A stretch of 64,000 bases of DNA from Planctomycetota bacterium (GCA_016873215.1 VGXU01000003.1:1-64000), one strand, 5' to 3'. Shown: positions 35,767-48,198, numbered from the stretch's first letter. Program-made: numbers and translations. The notes: generated from the letters alone by a model not told the origin.

Positions 35767-36158
35767 GGTCAACCCTTATTCTATACCTTCGGTATCTACA
35801 TACCAAAACAAGAGAGCTACAAATGTATTCGCTCTACCCTTCAAAAACAAGAAAAAACAAAAATATCCCTTCCTCCGGACAAAAAAACTTTCCCGGCGGA
35901 ATACATTTTATTCGTTTGCAATCAAGGCAGGAAAGGCATCAAGTTTGCCTTACCTTACTATGGATGACCCGTTATTCGGGTATCCAACCATTCCAAAGCC
36001 ATTGTGCGGACTCAAATTAAACATAACTCTTTATTTCACAAGGCTTTGGCACGGCCCAAAAAGGCCTTTTTCTGCCGTCCATGAAATCTCTTTTGAGATG
36101 AACAGCCCAACTCGATACGCACGTAATCCTTTTTCGGCCGTGCTCGCTCGGCTGGAAA
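35767..36158 (-). ncRNA. structured leader RNA of the S10 operon with alternative pairings
   Basis: About 390 nt lie between the promoter and rpsJ with no reading frame, yet many stems. In transcript order, segment A GCACGGCCGAAAAAGG (36143-36128), an ATCTC/GAGAT hairpin, B GGACGGCAGAAAAAGG (36080-36065) and C CCTTTTTGGGCCGTGC (36064-36049). C can pair with A (15 of 16) or with B (13 of 16). Then D (36049-36037) pairs with 36006-35993 (13 bp, one bulge), ACCCG/CGGGT forms a hairpin at 35985-35962, and a 10-bp inverted repeat joins 35908-35899 to 35830-35821. An ATACC/GGTAT hairpin sits just before the rpsJ ribosome site. Confidence 0.7.
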
Positions 36159-36164
36159 AGCAAG

Positions 36165-36194
36165 ACTATACTACACTTTGGTTTTCTTTGTCAA
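36165..36194 (-). promoter_or_regulatory. strong promoter of the S10 operon
   Basis: On the minus strand a consensus TTGACA (36194-36189), an 18-base spacer and TATAGT (36170-36165). The -35 box contains the fusA stop codon TGA (36193-36191). Transcription should begin near 36158, before the structured leader. Confidence 0.8.
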
Positions 36195-38275
36195 TAACTT
36201 CCTGAAAGAATTTTCTCAGAAATCTGCCCCGGCACTTTTTCGTAGCTGAGCGGCTCCATTGTAAAGGTTCCCCGGCCCGCCGTGGCACCGCGTATCTGGC
36301 TGGAATAGCCGAACATTTCAGCCAGAGGCACCTTGGCATCAATGACGCGTACCCCGCCATGAACGTGAGAATCCGTAATTTCTCCGCGGCGGGCAACCAG
36401 ATTGCCCTGCACAACACCAAAATAATTCTCCGGCACAATGACCTGAATCCGCATCACCGGCTCCAGAAGTATCGGCCCGGCTTTAGACAGTAAATCTCTG
36501 ACTGCAATCATCCCCGCCTGTTCGAATGCCAATTCCGACGAATCCACTGTATGGAAAGAGCCATCTGTCAGCGTCACTTTGGCCCCGATGACGGGATACC
36601 CCGCCAATGCACCGCTGGCTAACCCTTCCTTCACGCCGTGTTCCACCGCCGGGATATATTCCTTCGGAACCGCTCCACCGATAACCGCGTTGACAAATTC
36701 GTTTTCTCTGGCGTAATGTCCGTCTTCCGTGAACAACGGTTCTATCTGAATCTCGACATGGCCATACTGACCGTGCCCGCCTGTCTGACGAATGAATTTA
36801 CCCGCCCCTTCGGCGACCTGACTGATTGCTTCTTTATACGCGACGCGCGGTTTGCCGACACGCACATTGACGCCGAGGTCACGAATCAGTTTATTCTGTA
36901 AAATTTCCAAATGCAGTTCGCCCATCCCGCTGATAATCGTCTGTCCTGTTTCCGCATCGTATTGGGATTTGAACGTCGGGTCTTCTTTCCGCAGCATTGC
37001 CATCGCTTCACCGAGTTTGTTGCGTTCTGCCGCCGAAACCGGCTCAATCGACATACTGATCACCGTATCCGGAAACGTAATGCTCTCGAGCATCACCGGA
37101 TGCCGTGTATCACACAATGTATCGCCGGTCAGCGTATCCTTCGGCCCCAGCACCGCGACGATATCGCCGGCCGAAGCCGAATCGATAATCTGCCGGGCGT
37201 TGGCGTGCATCTGAAAAAGACGTGTAATATTCTCTTTGACGTTGCGGTTGGGATTAAATACGCGTGTTCCCTTGGCCAGCATTCCCTGGTAAATCCGCAA
37301 AAAATACAAGTCGCCGTGTTTATCGCTGGTAATCTTAAAAGCCAGCGCCACCAGCGGCTTGTTCGGATCGCAAGCCACTTCCATTTTCTTGCCGTGGACG
37401 CCCTGCGTGAACCCCACCACCGGCGGCTTGTCTAAAGGCGATGGCAGATATGCCGTGACCGCATCCAGCAGCCGGCGTACGCCGATATTATGCAGCGCTG
37501 AACCCGTCAGCACCGGATTGATTTTATTGGCGACAGTCCCCTTGCGAAGTCCGCGACGAATCACGTCTTTCGGAATCGGTCGGTCGTGGATATACAAATC
37601 CATCAACTCATCATCAAATTCAGCAGCGGCTTCGACCATATCATGCCGCCATTGCCGGGCCGTCGCCGTCAGTTCCGCCGGGATTTCCTCCTCCGAAAAA
37701 CTGGCTCCGGTATCTTCCGCATGAAAATAAACCGCTTTCATAGTAACCAGGTCGATGAGTCCCTTGAAGCCGGATTCGGCACCGATGGGAATCTGTACCG
37801 CAACTGGATGCGCCAGCAGTTTATCGCGAATACTTTTTACGCACATCTCGAAGTCGGCGCCGACTTTATCCATTTTGTTGATAAAACAAAGACAGGACAA
37901 ATGATACTTTTGTCCCTGCCGCCAGACCGTTTCGGACTGCGCCTGGACGCCTTCGGAAGCGTCGAATACCGCCACCGCCCCATCGAGAACCCGCAGCGAG
38001 CGTTCCACTTCCGCGGTAAAATCCACGTGGCCGGGCGTATCAATCAGGTTGATGGTGTATTCGTTCCAGGGACACTTGGTCGCCGCTGAAGTAATCGTAA
38101 TACCCCGCTGCTGTTCTTCTTCAAGAAAATCCATCACGGCAGTGCCGTCATGGACTTCGCCGATTTTGTAGGTCTTGCCGCTGAAAAAGAGGATGCGTTC
38201 CGACACGGTGGTTTTGCCCGCGTCGATGTGAGCCATGATGCCGATGTTGCGTACTAACGTTAGATCATCCGCCAT
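36191..38275 (-). CDS. fusA: elongation factor G
   Basis: GTPase that drives translocation on the ribosome. The 694 residues have P-loop AHIDAGKTT near 16, a normal switch I ([15 protein letters not shown]), [12 protein letters not shown], and domains II to V through to the tail [16 protein letters not shown]. The canonical switch I contrasts with that of EF-Tu in this window. It follows a terminator placed after rpsG and has no room for a full promoter of its own. Confidence 0.97.
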   Translation of the reverse strand: MADDLTLVRNIGIMAHIDAGKTTVSERILFFSGKTYKIGEVHDGTAVMDFLEEEQQRGITITSAATKCPWNEYTINLIDTPGHVDFTAEVERSLRVLDGAVAVFDASEGVQAQSETVWRQGQKYHLSCLCFINKMDKVGADFEMCVKSIRDKLLAHPVAVQIPIGAESGFKGLIDLVTMKAVYFHAEDTGASFSEEEIPAELTATARQWRHDMVEAAAEFDDELMDLYIHDRPIPKDVIRRGLRKGTVANKINPVLTGSALHNIGVRRLLDAVTAYLPSPLDKPPVVGFTQGVHGKKMEVACDPNKPLVALAFKITSDKHGDLYFLRIYQGMLAKGTRVFNPNRNVKENITRLFQMHANARQIIDSASAGDIVAVLGPKDTLTGDTLCDTRHPVMLESITFPDTVISMSIEPVSAAERNKLGEAMAMLRKEDPTFKSQYDAETGQTIISGMGELHLEILQNKLIRDLGVNVRVGKPRVAYKEAISQVAEGAGKFIRQTGGHGQYGHVEIQIEPLFTEDGHYARENEFVNAVIGGAVPKEYIPAVEHGVKEGLASGALAGYPVIGAKVTLTDGSFHTVDSSELAFEQAGMIAVRDLLSKAGPILLEPVMRIQVIVPENYFGVVQGNLVARRGEITDSHVHGGVRVIDAKVPLAEMFGYSSQIRGATAGRGTFTMEPLSYEKVPGQISEKILSGSY

Positions 38276-38291
38276 ATTTTATCCATCATGG

Positions 38292-38335
38292 AAAAAAAAC
38301 TGCCACGGTCTTGCTTCAACAATCCGTGGCAGTTT
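38292..38335 (-). terminator. intrinsic terminator between rpsG and fusA
   Basis: On the minus strand AAACTGCCACGG (38335-38324) pairs perfectly over 12 bp with CCGTGGCAGTTT (38308-38297), then a run of eight T residues. It ends 17 bp before the fusA ATG, 16 bp after the rpsG stop. It should cut transcription of fusA unless it is read through, so it may be an attenuator. Confidence 0.88.
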
Positions 38336-38350
38336 GTAAAAAACAAATTC

Positions 38351-38830
38351 TTACCAGGCGAAATGGGCGAACGCCTTATTGGCCTCGGCCATACGATGGA
38401 CGTTCTCCCGCGTAGTCATCGCAGCGCCTTCCTTTTTGAAGGCATCCAGCACTTCCGAAGCAAGTCGCTGTGCCATGGGCTTGCCTTTCTTGCCGCGAGC
38501 GGCGGCCAGAAGCCATCGAAACGCAAGAGACTGCTGCCGTCGGGGCCGTACCTGCATCGGAACCTGATAACTGGCGCCGCCGACGCGTTTGCTTCGGACT
38601 TCCAGAACCGGCTTGACGTTTTCAATAGCCGCTTCAAACACCTGAATCGGACTGTTGTCGGTCACTTGTTTGGCGATCATGTCCATCGCGTCATAAAATA
38701 CTTTCTGCGCCCGGCTTTTCTTGCCGTCCCACATCATACAGTTGATGAACTTGGCCACCAGTTTGCTCTGGTACCTGTGGTCCGGCGTCAAAAACCTGCT
38801 ATCCGCTTCGACAAATCTTTTTCTTCCCAT
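38351..38830 (-). CDS. rpsG: 30S ribosomal protein S7 (uS7)
   Basis: Head-nucleating protein at the mRNA exit. The 159 residues start [20 protein letters not shown], include [20 protein letters not shown] and [18 protein letters not shown], and end [10 protein letters not shown]. The second gene of the str operon, 89 bp after rpsL. Confidence 0.97.
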   Translation of the reverse strand: MGRKRFVEADSRFLTPDHRYQSKLVAKFINCMMWDGKKSRAQKVFYDAMDMIAKQVTDNSPIQVFEAAIENVKPVLEVRSKRVGGASYQVPMQVRPRRQQSLAFRWLLAAARGKKGKPMAQRLASEVLDAFKKEGAAMTTRENVHRMAEANKAFAHFAW

Positions 38831-38919
38831 TCAAACACCTTGTCTTGTTTTTTTCTTTTTGATTGCATTATCCGGGACAAACCCATTGGTCGTCCCGGTT
38901 AAAAACGGTCGCCCGCGGG

Positions 38920-39285
38920 TCAGGCTTTTTTGGCTCCGTACTTGCTGCGTCCCTGCTTGCGTCCCGTCACCCCGGCGGTATCCAGCGTGCCGCGGATAAT
39001 GTGATATCGAACGCCCGGCAGGTCGCGAACACGACCGCCGCGAATCGTCACAGTACTGTGTTCCTGCAGGTTGTGGTCGATGCCGGGAATATAGGCGGTC
39101 ACTTCCGTCCCATTCGTCAGACGTACACGGGCGATTTTTCGCAAAGCCGAGTTGGGCTTTTTCGGCGTCTGGGTACGAACAATCAGACATACGCCCCGCT
39201 TCTGCGGGGAACCGGTAATATCCGAAATTCGCTTTTTGCTTTTGCTCTTGCGGCTGTTACGTACTAACTGATTAATCGTCGGCAT
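38920..39285 (-). CDS. rpsL: 30S ribosomal protein S12 (uS12)
   Basis: Decoding-centre protein and streptomycin-resistance determinant. The 121 residues include [20 protein letters not shown], with the decoding lysine present, and [21 protein letters not shown]. The stretch before it (DITGSPQKR) is a little divergent. It starts 62 bp after rpoC. Confidence 0.97.
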   Translation of the reverse strand: MPTINQLVRNSRKSKSKKRISDITGSPQKRGVCLIVRTQTPKKPNSALRKIARVRLTNGTEVTAYIPGIDHNLQEHSTVTIRGGRVRDLPGVRYHIIRGTLDTAGVTGRKQGRSKYGAKKA

Positions 39286-39347
39286 AAATTCTCCAAACCT
39301 CTCGTAAGCATTTCTTTATCCGAAAGTTATGTTTATTTCGTTCGGTT

Positions 39348-42300
39348 CTATTCCAGACCCAGCGCCGCCTTGACAGCCTTGTCTTTGGCTGCCTCGACCT
39401 CTTTGGCTTCTCGCAGTTCCTCAAGCTGTTTGGGAACGGGCGGTTCGCCCATATGCTTGATTTTGGCATCGAGATACCGTTTATACGCCGTACCCGCCGG
39501 GATCAGGTGTCCCAGAATCACGTTTTCCTTCAAACCAAGTAAGTCGTCAATTTTACCCGCCAGGGAGGCTTCCGTCAAGACTTTTGTGGTCTCTTGGAAA
39601 CTGGCCGCGGAAATGAAGCTGTCCGACTGCAGCGACGCCTTGGTAATACCCAACAGGAGCGTTGCCGCGGTCGCCGATCGCGGTTTTTTACCTTTAGCGG
39701 GAGTCCCGGCCAAAGCCTCGACTTTTTCGTTAGCCGCTTCGAGTTGTTCCTTGGTCACTAACTGGCCGACCTTCAAATCCGTATCGCCAGGCTCGGCAAC
39801 ACGCAGGCTGCCGGCAAGGTCCGTGCAGGCCTTGCGGAAGTCCGCCTTATCAATTACTTCGCCAGGCAGGAACTGACTGTCGCCGACGGATTCAATCTCA
39901 ACCCTATTCATCATCTGCGACAGGATCATTTCAACGTGCTTATCATTGATGGTCACGCTTTGAGCGCGATACACATTTTGAATTTCACGCAGCAGATATC
40001 GCTGCAGAGCTTCCTCGCCCTTAATCCGCAAAATATCATGCGGAACCAGCGGCCCATCCGTCAGCGCATCACCCGCTTCAACCCGGTCACCGGTATGAAA
40101 GGTAAGATGTCTGTCGCGCGGTACGTGGTGCTCTTTTTCCATACCGCTTTCATTGCGAATAATAATTGTCATTTTACCGCGACGTTTATCGCTTTTGAGT
40201 TCGACTATGCCTGAAATCTCGGCCATTGCGGCGGGGTCTTTGGGTTTTCGGGCCTCGAAAATTTCCGTCACACGAGGCAAGCCGCCCGTAATGTCCTGCG
40301 TACCGCCGCCGCCGCGAGGCAGACGTGCCATTAGCGTACCGGCGTTAACCTGCTGGCCTTCATCGACTTCAATACGGGCCTTGGCCGGCAGATAGTGCAC
40401 GTCCAGAATTTTGCCTTCGCCGTCTTCAATAATGACCTGAGGATGTTTATCGCCTTTATGTTCAATAATCACAGGTCTGCCCTTCTGGCCCTTGCGCTCC
40501 TCTTCGACGCGCATGGTTTCGCCATCAATGACATCGACCAGACGGACAAATCCGGGCACCTCCGCCAAAATCGAAACACGATGCGGGTCCCAGGCAAAGA
40601 GGCGTTCCCCCTTCTTAACCTTCTGTTCATCCTGGGCCATAATAATACCGCCGTATGGAACCTTAAACCGTTCCAGTTCACGGCCTTTCTCGTCCACGAG
40701 GGCCATTTCGCCGCTGCGGCGCAGGGCGATTTTCAACTTTGCACCATCCACTTCCGTTTCCACGGCATTGAGGTCAACATATTTGACGATACCATCGCGC
40801 GGGGCTTTTTGATCTGTTTCGATCAGCGAAACTGCAGCGATACCGCCGGTATGGAAGGTTCTCATGGTCAACTGCGTACCAGGCTCGCCGATGGATTGGG
40901 CCGCGATAATACCGACCGCCAGGCCCTCCTCGGCAAGATGACTAGTACTCAGGTCCCAGCCGTAACATTTGGCGCAGATGCCCACCTTGTTCTCACAGGT
41001 CAGCGGACTGCGAACACGAATGGCGTCCAGACCGAGCTGTTCGATTTTCTCCGCCGCTTCAGGAGTAATGACTTCATTTTCCCGAACAATCATTTCATCG
41101 GTGATCGGATTGCGGATATTGTCGCGGGCCGTGCGCCCGATGATTAATTGCTTCAGCGGTACGTCAACGGTTTCGCCTTTATATACCGTACTCTTGGTAA
41201 TCCCCTGCGGTGTATTGCAGTCCTGTTCGCTGATCATCATGTTCTGGGCCACGTCGGCCAGCTTTCGCGTCAGATAACCTGAATCCGCGGTTTTCAAGGC
41301 GGTGTCGGCCAGTCCCTTGCGGGCGCCGTGGGTGGAACTGAAGTATTCCAGCACGTTCAACCCTTCACGGAAGTTCGCCTTAATCGGCGTTTCAATAATC
41401 TCGCCGCTGGGCTTGGCCATCAGGGCTCGCATGCCGGCCAACTGCTGAATCTGGTCGATACTGCCGCGGGCGCCGGAATGACGCATCACCCAGATGGGGT
41501 TCAGATACGGGATGCCGTCACGGGTATCATTTCTCATCGCGTTCATCATCGCAGTGGTCACCGCCACGCGGGCATGCGTCCATACGTCGATAATCTGATT
41601 ATACCGTTCGCCTTCGGTCAGGATACCTGACTGGAAATTCTTCGCAATTTTATCGACCTTTTTCTGGGTCGCATCGATAATGGCAGGCTTTTCCGGCGGA
41701 ATCCGCAGGTCCAGAAGACCAAAGCTCATTCCCGACAGCGTCGCCCGTTTGAAGCCCAGTTCCTTCATATTATCCAGCAAATCCAGCGTCGCTTTGGCGC
41801 CGGCGTATTCATAACAATCCTGCACCACGACGCCCAGACGTTTTTTGTCGAGCGTCATATTATAGAACGGCATCCGCGAATCAAGAATGTCATTGAACAG
41901 GCACCGACCGGGCGTCGTCCAGATAACATGCCCCGTTTCCGGTCCGTTCTCGCCGACGACCTTTTTGCCTTCCGGCAGCCGGACTTTCACACGGGCATGA
42001 ACGCCGACTTTGCGCATATCCAGCGCGGTGATTGCCTCGGCCATATTGCGGAACATCATTCCCTCGCCCTTTTGTTTTCCGGCGATATGCGTGATATAGA
42101 AGTTACCAAGCACCATATCCTGGGAAGGTCCCAGCATCGGCTGACCGCTGGCCGGCGAGAAAATATTATTCGTCGATAAAATCAGCGTATGCGTTTCCAC
42201 CTGCGCTTCGATACTTAACGGCAGGTGTACCGCCATCTGGTCACCGTCAAAGTCGGCGTTGAAACCGTGACAAACCAGCGGGTGCAGCATAATCGCGTTG

Positions 42301-43616
42301 CCTTCCACCAGCACCGGTTCAAACGCCTGAATACCCATTCGGTGCAGCGTCGGGGCACGGTTCAGCATTACGGGATGCTGATGAATGACTTCTTCCAGAA
42401 TATCCCAGACATACTCTTCACGCCGTTCCAGCATGCGTTTCGCGCTTTTGATGGTATCGGCGTAACCGCGGTCTTTGAGCTTGCGGATAATAAACGGCTG
42501 GAATAGTTCCAGCGCGATGCGTTTGGGTAATCCGCACTGATTCAATTTCAGATGCGGCCCGACCACAATGACCGAACGCGCGGAATAGTCCACACGTTTG
42601 CCCAGCAGGTTTTCACGGAACCGGCCCTGTTTGCCCTTAATCATATCCGTCAGGCTCTTGAGCGGACGGTTGTTGCTGCCCAGCACGGGCCGACGGCAGC
42701 GGCCATTGTCAAACAGCGAATCCACCGCCTGCTGCAGCATGCGTTTTTCGTTGCGGATAATCACTTCCGGCGCGTTGAGGTCGATGAGTTTTTTCAGACG
42801 ATTATTACGGTTGATGATGCGACGATACAGGTCGTTGAGGTCGCTGGTGGCAAAATTGCCGCTTTCCAGCATAACCAGAGGCCGCAAATCCGGGGGAATT
42901 ACCGGAACGACGTCGAGAATCATCCATTCCGCCTTGTTTTCGCTGCCGCGCAGACTGTTGATCAGCTTCAGGCGCTTGCTCAGGTCCTTGATTTTCTGTT
43001 TGCTGGATGTCTCCGTAATCTGGGTTTTCAGTTCCACCGACAGCGATGCCAGGTCGAGTTTGCCCAGCAGATACTTGACGGCCTCGGCGCCCATGGAGGC
43101 TTTGAAACACGGGCCGTACTTCTCGATGGATTCGCGGAACTCGTCCTCGGTCAGAAGCTGACGCACTTTCAGCGGACTGACGCCGGGGTCGGTCACAACG
43201 TAATCCTGGAAATAGACGATTTTTTCGATATCCGTCGTTTTCATTCCAAGAAGGGTGCTTAACCGGCTGGGCATCGCCTTGAAAAACCAAATGTGCGCCA
43301 CCGGCGCCGCCAGGTTGATATGTCCCATGCGTTTTCGGCGGACGCGGCTGTGAGTTACTTTGACGCCGCAGCGATCGCAGATAATCCCCTTGAATTTGGT
43401 CCCCTTGTATTTTCCGCAGGCGCATTCCCAGTCGCGTTCCGGACCGAAAATCCGCTCGCAGAACAGACCGTCTTTTTCCGGCCGATAGGTTCGATAGTTA
43501 ATCGTTTCCGGCTTTTTGACTTCGCCAAACGACCAACTGCGAATATCATTGGGGCTGGCCAGCGAAATTCTTACCGAACCATAATCATTTACCCGATCAT
43601 AAATCGATTCTGCCAT
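39348..43616 (-). CDS. rpoC: DNA-directed RNA polymerase subunit beta'
   Basis: Catalytic subunit of RNA polymerase. The 1422 residues have the N-terminal zinc finger (CACGKYKG, then CDRCGVKVT), the active-site [16 protein letters not shown] and the second zinc site ([16 protein letters not shown]). The trigger-loop region is present as [19 protein letters not shown] 43616 is chosen over a GTG four codons earlier that overlaps the ribosome-binding GGGAG. It follows rpoB by 81 bp. Confidence 0.98.
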   Translation of the reverse strand: MAESIYDRVNDYGSVRISLASPNDIRSWSFGEVKKPETINYRTYRPEKDGLFCERIFGPERDWECACGKYKGTKFKGIICDRCGVKVTHSRVRRKRMGHINLAAPVAHIWFFKAMPSRLSTLLGMKTTDIEKIVYFQDYVVTDPGVSPLKVRQLLTEDEFRESIEKYGPCFKASMGAEAVKYLLGKLDLASLSVELKTQITETSSKQKIKDLSKRLKLINSLRGSENKAEWMILDVVPVIPPDLRPLVMLESGNFATSDLNDLYRRIINRNNRLKKLIDLNAPEVIIRNEKRMLQQAVDSLFDNGRCRRPVLGSNNRPLKSLTDMIKGKQGRFRENLLGKRVDYSARSVIVVGPHLKLNQCGLPKRIALELFQPFIIRKLKDRGYADTIKSAKRMLERREEYVWDILEEVIHQHPVMLNRAPTLHRMGIQAFEPVLVEGNAIMLHPLVCHGFNADFDGDQMAVHLPLSIEAQVETHTLILSTNNIFSPASGQPMLGPSQDMVLGNFYITHIAGKQKGEGMMFRNMAEAITALDMRKVGVHARVKVRLPEGKKVVGENGPETGHVIWTTPGRCLFNDILDSRMPFYNMTLDKKRLGVVVQDCYEYAGAKATLDLLDNMKELGFKRATLSGMSFGLLDLRIPPEKPAIIDATQKKVDKIAKNFQSGILTEGERYNQIIDVWTHARVAVTTAMMNAMRNDTRDGIPYLNPIWVMRHSGARGSIDQIQQLAGMRALMAKPSGEIIETPIKANFREGLNVLEYFSSTHGARKGLADTALKTADSGYLTRKLADVAQNMMISEQDCNTPQGITKSTVYKGETVDVPLKQLIIGRTARDNIRNPITDEMIVRENEVITPEAAEKIEQLGLDAIRVRSPLTCENKVGICAKCYGWDLSTSHLAEEGLAVGIIAAQSIGEPGTQLTMRTFHTGGIAAVSLIETDQKAPRDGIVKYVDLNAVETEVDGAKLKIALRRSGEMALVDEKGRELERFKVPYGGIIMAQDEQKVKKGERLFAWDPHRVSILAEVPGFVRLVDVIDGETMRVEEERKGQKGRPVIIEHKGDKHPQVIIEDGEGKILDVHYLPAKARIEVDEGQQVNAGTLMARLPRGGGGTQDITGGLPRVTEIFEARKPKDPAAMAEISGIVELKSDKRRGKMTIIIRNESGMEKEHHVPRDRHLTFHTGDRVEAGDALTDGPLVPHDILRIKGEEALQRYLLREIQNVYRAQSVTINDKHVEMILSQMMNRVEIESVGDSQFLPGEVIDKADFRKACTDLAGSLRVAEPGDTDLKVGQLVTKEQLEAANEKVEALAGTPAKGKKPRSATAATLLLGITKASLQSDSFISAASFQETTKVLTEASLAGKIDDLLGLKENVILGHLIPAGTAYKRYLDAKIKHMGEPPVPKQLEELREAKEVEAAKDKAVKAALGLE

Positions 43617-43697
43617 ATCAGGACCCACTCCCTTTGAATGTTCCCGGTTTTCCGCTCTTTCGGCGGTTATTCATCATAAAATCCCGTCGCCGCCATT

Positions 43698-46600
43698 TTA
43701 CAACTGCGGCATTCCAATCCGTTTCTTTTCCAGTTGAATATTCAGGCCCAGCCCGCGGATTTCGTTGCACAGCACATCAAACGAAATCGGCGTACCGGCC
43801 TCCAGCACATTGGTCCCCTTGACCATCGATTCGTAAATTTTGGTACGACCTTCGATGTCATCGCTTTTAACCGTCAGCAGTTCCTGCAGGGTATAAGCCG
43901 CGCCATAGGCTTCCAGCGCCCAGACTTCCATTTCGCCGAACCGCTGACCGCCCGTGCGGGCCTTGCCGCCCAGCGGCTGCTGCGTAATCAGGCTGTACGG
44001 CCCCGTCGAACGCGCATGAATCTTGTCGTCCACCAGGTGATGCAGCTTCATCATATAGATTTGGCCGATGGTCACATTCTGGTCGAATGGCTCGCCCGTG
44101 CGCCCGTCGTAAATGCGGGCTTTCATGCTGTCCGTAGGCACCCGCGAAAACAGTTCATCCGCCGGCGGAACCTGTTTTTTCTCTTCCAGTTCCTGCATAC
44201 GTTTGCACACATGCTGATTGGCTTCTTCGGTGACGGCAATAATATCTTCTTCCGTGGCTCCGTCAAAAACCGGCGTGACCGCATGGAAGCCCAATACTTT
44301 GGCAGCCCAGCCCAGATGAGTTTCCAGAATTTGCCCGACGTTCATACGGCTCGGTACGCCCAGCGGGTTAAGACAGATATCCACCGGAGTGCCGTCTTCA
44401 AGGAACGGCATATCTTCCTCGGGCATGATTTTTGCGATAACGCCCTTGTTTCCGTGCCGCCCGGCTATTTTGTCTCCCACCGACAGTGTACGCTTGGTCG
44501 CAATATAAATTTTGACCATTTCCAATACGCCGCTGGGTAATTCGTCGCCGTGCTTCATTCGCTCCAGCTCGCGATTCTTTTCGTCCTGGATCTGCTCCAG
44601 TTTCGGCCAGTATCGCGATACAATTTTTTGTACCGTCTCGCGCTGCGAGGCGGGTTTAACCCAACTGATGTCAAATGTTTCGATCTGTTCGTAGATAACG
44701 TCCATATCTTCGCTGGCGCCGACTTTCTGGCGTGTGTTGGGGTCCACCACTTCAACGCCGGCGTCTTCATGAATCTTGGCCATCATTTCCCTGAACAGCG
44801 TACATTCCTTGTTGACCATGCCCCGCTCAAAGCGGCGGATTTGGTCTTTGTAGGCCTTGCGCTGTTCTTCAGTCCCGGCGCCTTTACGCATAAACCGGCG
44901 GGCCTTAATAACGACGCCTTCATAACCGCTGGGCACTTCCAGCGAATCATTTTTGACGTCCTCGCCGGCCCGGCCGAAAATCGCATGCAGCAGTTTTTCT
45001 TCCGGTGTCAGTTCGGTTTTGCTCTTGGGCGAGACTTTACCCACCAGAATATCGCCCGGCGCAATGCGAGTACCTTCGCGGACCACGCCATTTTCGTCGA
45101 GATTGCGAAGCGCTTTTTCGCTGACGTTGGGAATATCACGGGTGAATTCTTCGCGGCCCAGCTTGGTTTCGCGGACTTCCACGCTGAACTCGTCAATATG
45201 AATACTGGTGAAGACGTCTTCTTTGACCAGCCGCTCACTGATTAAAATCGCGTCCTCAAAGTTATAGCCGTCAAACGACACAAACGCCACTAACGCATTG
45301 CGCCCCAAAGCCAGAACGCCGTCACAGGTAGCCCCGCCGTCGGCGATAATTTGCCCCTTCTTGACTTTCTGCCCCAGTTCCACAATCGGCTTCTGGTTCA
45401 GACACGTCCGCTCGTTAAGCCCCTGAAACTTCAACAGCAAGTGCTCCTCCGTACCGTTTATCACGATTCGTGTGGCATCCACGGCAGTTACTATCCCGGA
45501 GGAGGAAGCACGAACCACCATGCTGGAATTGCGAGCCACCGGCTCTTCCATCCCCGTTGCGACCAGCGGAATTTCCGTCCTCAGCAGCGGCACCGACTGA
45601 CGCTGCATATTCGAACCCATTAATGCGCGGTTGGCGTCGTCGTGTTCGAGGAACGGAATCAGCGCCGCCGAAACACCCACCATTTGCTTGGGTGAAACGT
45701 CCGCATATTGCACTTCGGCGCTGTCCACCTGTGTAAGCTCGCCATTTTTACGCGCCAACACCAGCCCTTCGTGCAGTGTATTGTTTTTCGGATTGACCAT
45801 GCTCGGCGGAGCGAAAACGGCCTTCATTTCCTCATCCGCACGCAGGTATTGGATTTCTTCCGTCACTTTCTTGTTTTTCACCTTGCGGTACGGCGTTACC
45901 AGAAAGCCATATTCATCCACTTTGGCGAAAATTCCCAGCGATACTATCAAACCGATGTTCGTGCCTTCGGGCGTTTCAATCGGGCAGACCCGACCGTAGT
46001 GGCTGATGTGCACGTCGCGTACCTCAAAGCCCGCACGTTTTCGGTTCAGACCGCCCGGCCCTAATGCGCTTAATCGGCGTTCATGGGTTAATTGGCTCAG
46101 CGAATTGGTCTGGTCCACCACCTGGCTCAGTTCGCCGCGACCAAAGAAAAATTCGACGCTCGACGAAACGCTTTTGCTGTTGACCAGATCAGCGATACGG
46201 GCGATTTCCTCTATCGTTTTGGAACTCATCCGCTCCTGCACCGTCCGCCGCAGTTTCAGCAGACCCTTGCGGATTTCGCCGGCGGCCAGCTCGTCGATGG
46301 TTCGCAGGCGGCGGTTGCCCAGATGGTCGATATCATCCAGTTCGCCTTCGTTGTTGCGAAGCTGGAGAATATATTTCATCGTATTTAGAAAATCTTCCGG
46401 CCGAAGCGACATTATATCTTCTTTGACGCTCAGACCAAACTTGCGATTGAGACGGAACCGTCCCACCGCTCCCAGACGATACCGGTTGATATCGTAAAAC
46501 TTTTCATTAAACAGCAGTTTGGCCTTGTCTAAGTTGGCAGGGTTTCCGGGACGCAGACGGGCGTAAATTTTCATCAGCGCCTCTTCATGCCCCTCGCAAC

Positions 46601-47456
46601 TGTCTTCGGCGATGGTATTAATCATCAGCGGGTCCGGGACGGCAGTAATGACTTCCACGCTATCCAGACCGCTGGCCTGAATCCTCGTCACCGCATCGCC
46701 TAATTGTGCCCCGGCCTCAACCAGCACTTCGCCGGTCTCCGTATCCACAATCGGCCCGACCGCCCACATCGTAGGTTCCAGTTTCTTGGTCTTAACCGTC
46801 TGAGTCGGATAAAACAGCCGAAGCAGTGTGTCCGTCCGCCCGTAATCGGGAGACATCGCCCGCAGAAACGTCGTTGCCGGGATCTTGCTGGACTGGTCGA
46901 TGCGAATGACCAGCACGTCCTTGCGCGTCACGGACATTTCAATCCAGCTTCCGCGCTCGGGAATAATCCGGGCGCCGTGCAAAATCCGGTCGCCGTCTTT
47001 GCTGTCCACAACAAAATCCACGCCGGGACTGCGGTGGAGCTGATTGACGATAACGCGTTCGGCTCCATTGATGATAAATTCACCGCCGCCGATCATCACC
47101 GGGATTTCGCCCAGATAAATCGCCTGCTCGGCGATATCTTCCATATCCTTGCGTTTGAGCCGGCAATGCACTTTCAGAGGATACCCGTAGGTCAGACGAA
47201 GCTCCCGGCACTGTTCAATCGAATAGCGGGGAGGCTCCAGTTCATAGCCGAGATACTCCAGTTCCATCGTCTTGTCATAACTGACAATCGGAAATACCTC
47301 CCGGAACAGCGCCTCCAGCCCATCATTGGCGCGACGCTCCCAGGGTTTGTCCTGCTGCAGAAACCGGATGTAGCTTTTGATCTGAACTTCGATCAGGTCC
47401 GGTACCTCAACAGCATCTCCGACTTTGCCGAAATTCCGGATGTTCAGTGATGTCAT
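43698..47456 (-). CDS. rpoB: DNA-directed RNA polymerase subunit beta
   Basis: The 1252 residues include the rifampicin region ([20 protein letters not shown], then LGPGGL), [22 protein letters not shown] and the C-terminal [20 protein letters not shown]. The start ATG at 47456 gives a normal N-terminus. A 346-bp gap precedes it, unlike the tight spacing of the genes before. Confidence 0.98.
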   Translation of the reverse strand: MTSLNIRNFGKVGDAVEVPDLIEVQIKSYIRFLQQDKPWERRANDGLEALFREVFPIVSYDKTMELEYLGYELEPPRYSIEQCRELRLTYGYPLKVHCRLKRKDMEDIAEQAIYLGEIPVMIGGGEFIINGAERVIVNQLHRSPGVDFVVDSKDGDRILHGARIIPERGSWIEMSVTRKDVLVIRIDQSSKIPATTFLRAMSPDYGRTDTLLRLFYPTQTVKTKKLEPTMWAVGPIVDTETGEVLVEAGAQLGDAVTRIQASGLDSVEVITAVPDPLMINTIAEDSCEGHEEALMKIYARLRPGNPANLDKAKLLFNEKFYDINRYRLGAVGRFRLNRKFGLSVKEDIMSLRPEDFLNTMKYILQLRNNEGELDDIDHLGNRRLRTIDELAAGEIRKGLLKLRRTVQERMSSKTIEEIARIADLVNSKSVSSSVEFFFGRGELSQVVDQTNSLSQLTHERRLSALGPGGLNRKRAGFEVRDVHISHYGRVCPIETPEGTNIGLIVSLGIFAKVDEYGFLVTPYRKVKNKKVTEEIQYLRADEEMKAVFAPPSMVNPKNNTLHEGLVLARKNGELTQVDSAEVQYADVSPKQMVGVSAALIPFLEHDDANRALMGSNMQRQSVPLLRTEIPLVATGMEEPVARNSSMVVRASSSGIVTAVDATRIVINGTEEHLLLKFQGLNERTCLNQKPIVELGQKVKKGQIIADGGATCDGVLALGRNALVAFVSFDGYNFEDAILISERLVKEDVFTSIHIDEFSVEVRETKLGREEFTRDIPNVSEKALRNLDENGVVREGTRIAPGDILVGKVSPKSKTELTPEEKLLHAIFGRAGEDVKNDSLEVPSGYEGVVIKARRFMRKGAGTEEQRKAYKDQIRRFERGMVNKECTLFREMMAKIHEDAGVEVVDPNTRQKVGASEDMDVIYEQIETFDISWVKPASQRETVQKIVSRYWPKLEQIQDEKNRELERMKHGDELPSGVLEMVKIYIATKRTLSVGDKIAGRHGNKGVIAKIMPEEDMPFLEDGTPVDICLNPLGVPSRMNVGQILETHLGWAAKVLGFHAVTPVFDGATEEDIIAVTEEANQHVCKRMQELEEKKQVPPADELFSRVPTDSMKARIYDGRTGEPFDQNVTIGQIYMMKLHHLVDDKIHARSTGPYSLITQQPLGGKARTGGQRFGEMEVWALEAYGAAYTLQELLTVKSDDIEGRTKIYESMVKGTNVLEAGTPISFDVLCNEIRGLGLNIQLEKKRIGMPQL

Positions 47457-47802
47457 TCGACAATTCTCCGTTTGGCTATATGCCTTTTTTGTATTCTTCC
47501 GCTTTGCGCAGAAGTGCTCTTATCAATAATCCTAAACAAAATGAAACTGTCCACCGGCTGCGCGAAAGTTTTTCTGCCCTGTTGTTCGCCTGTTTTATTC
47601 TTTCGCAAAAGCCGGTTTTGCCGGGAATATCCGAAAACAAAAACTGCATTGACAAGACAAACTCTCTTTCGGAGGCCGTTTGTCCGCCGCAGAATTTCCC
47701 CGGATTTCGATCGTGTCGCTTTTCTTCGGTTCCAAAAAACCATTCCAAAGGAAAAACTCCATTAAGCCTTGTGGGCCTTTCGAACCGCAAAAACCGCTGA
47801 AA
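47457..47802. other. rplL-rpoB gap, possible processing or promoter region
   Basis: No gene is supported, although three minus-strand frames are open for about 90 codons each. Seen structures are GCAAAA/TTTTGC hairpin arms (47605-47621) inside a GCGAAAG/CTTTCGC pair (about 47563-47606). On the minus strand TTGTCA (47655-47650), an 18-base spacer and GATATT (47631-47626) could be a weak internal promoter for rpoBC. No T-run terminator is present. In E. coli the same gap holds an attenuator and an RNase III site. Confidence 0.35.
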
Positions 47803-48198
47803 TTATTGAAGTTCCACTGTCGCGCCGGCCTCTTCGAGCTGTTTCTTGGCCGCTTCGGCTTCATCCTTGCTCACATTTTCTTTTACCGGTTTCGGAGCGC
47901 CATCGACAAGGTCTTTGGCTTCCTTGAGACCCAGGTTGGTTAAGGAACGAACTTCCTTGATGACCTGAATCTTTTTGTCGCCGACACTCTTGAGAACCAC
48001 CGTAAAGCTGGTCTTTTCCACCTTGGCAGCTTCGCCGCCGCCGACCGCAGCCGCAGCTACCATCATCGCGCCGCCTGCTGCCGGTTCAATCCCATACGTT
48101 TCCTTCAGATAGTCCGCCAGCTCTTTGGCCTGCAGCAGGGTCAAACCAACAATTTTATCCCCCAGTTCCTTGGTCGTTGCACTGAATTCTGTTGCCAT
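47803..48198 (-). CDS. rplL: 50S ribosomal protein L7/L12 (bL12)
   Basis: Stalk protein that recruits translation GTPases. The 131 residues have an N-terminal dimer domain ([19 protein letters not shown]), an Ala/Gly hinge and the C-terminal domain ([20 protein letters not shown], then [14 protein letters not shown]). Confidence 0.97.
   Translation of the reverse strand: MATEFSATTKELGDKIVGLTLLQAKELADYLKETYGIEPAAGGAMMVAAAAVGGGEAAKVEKTSFTVVLKSVGDKKIQVIKEVRSLTNLGLKEAKDLVDGAPKPVKENVSKDEAEAAKKQLEEAGATVELQ

Noticed and set aside
39370-47450. Many long open frames on the plus strand opposite rpoC and rpoB
   Set aside because: They are mirror frames of strongly conserved genes, with Arg/Pro/His-rich compositions and no recognisable domains or ribosome sites.
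47453-47790. Three overlapping minus-strand frames of about 90 codons between rplL and rpoB
   Set aside because: All three frames are open at once, the compositions are unlike proteins and none has a good start; chance openness in an AT-poor stop-codon region is more likely.
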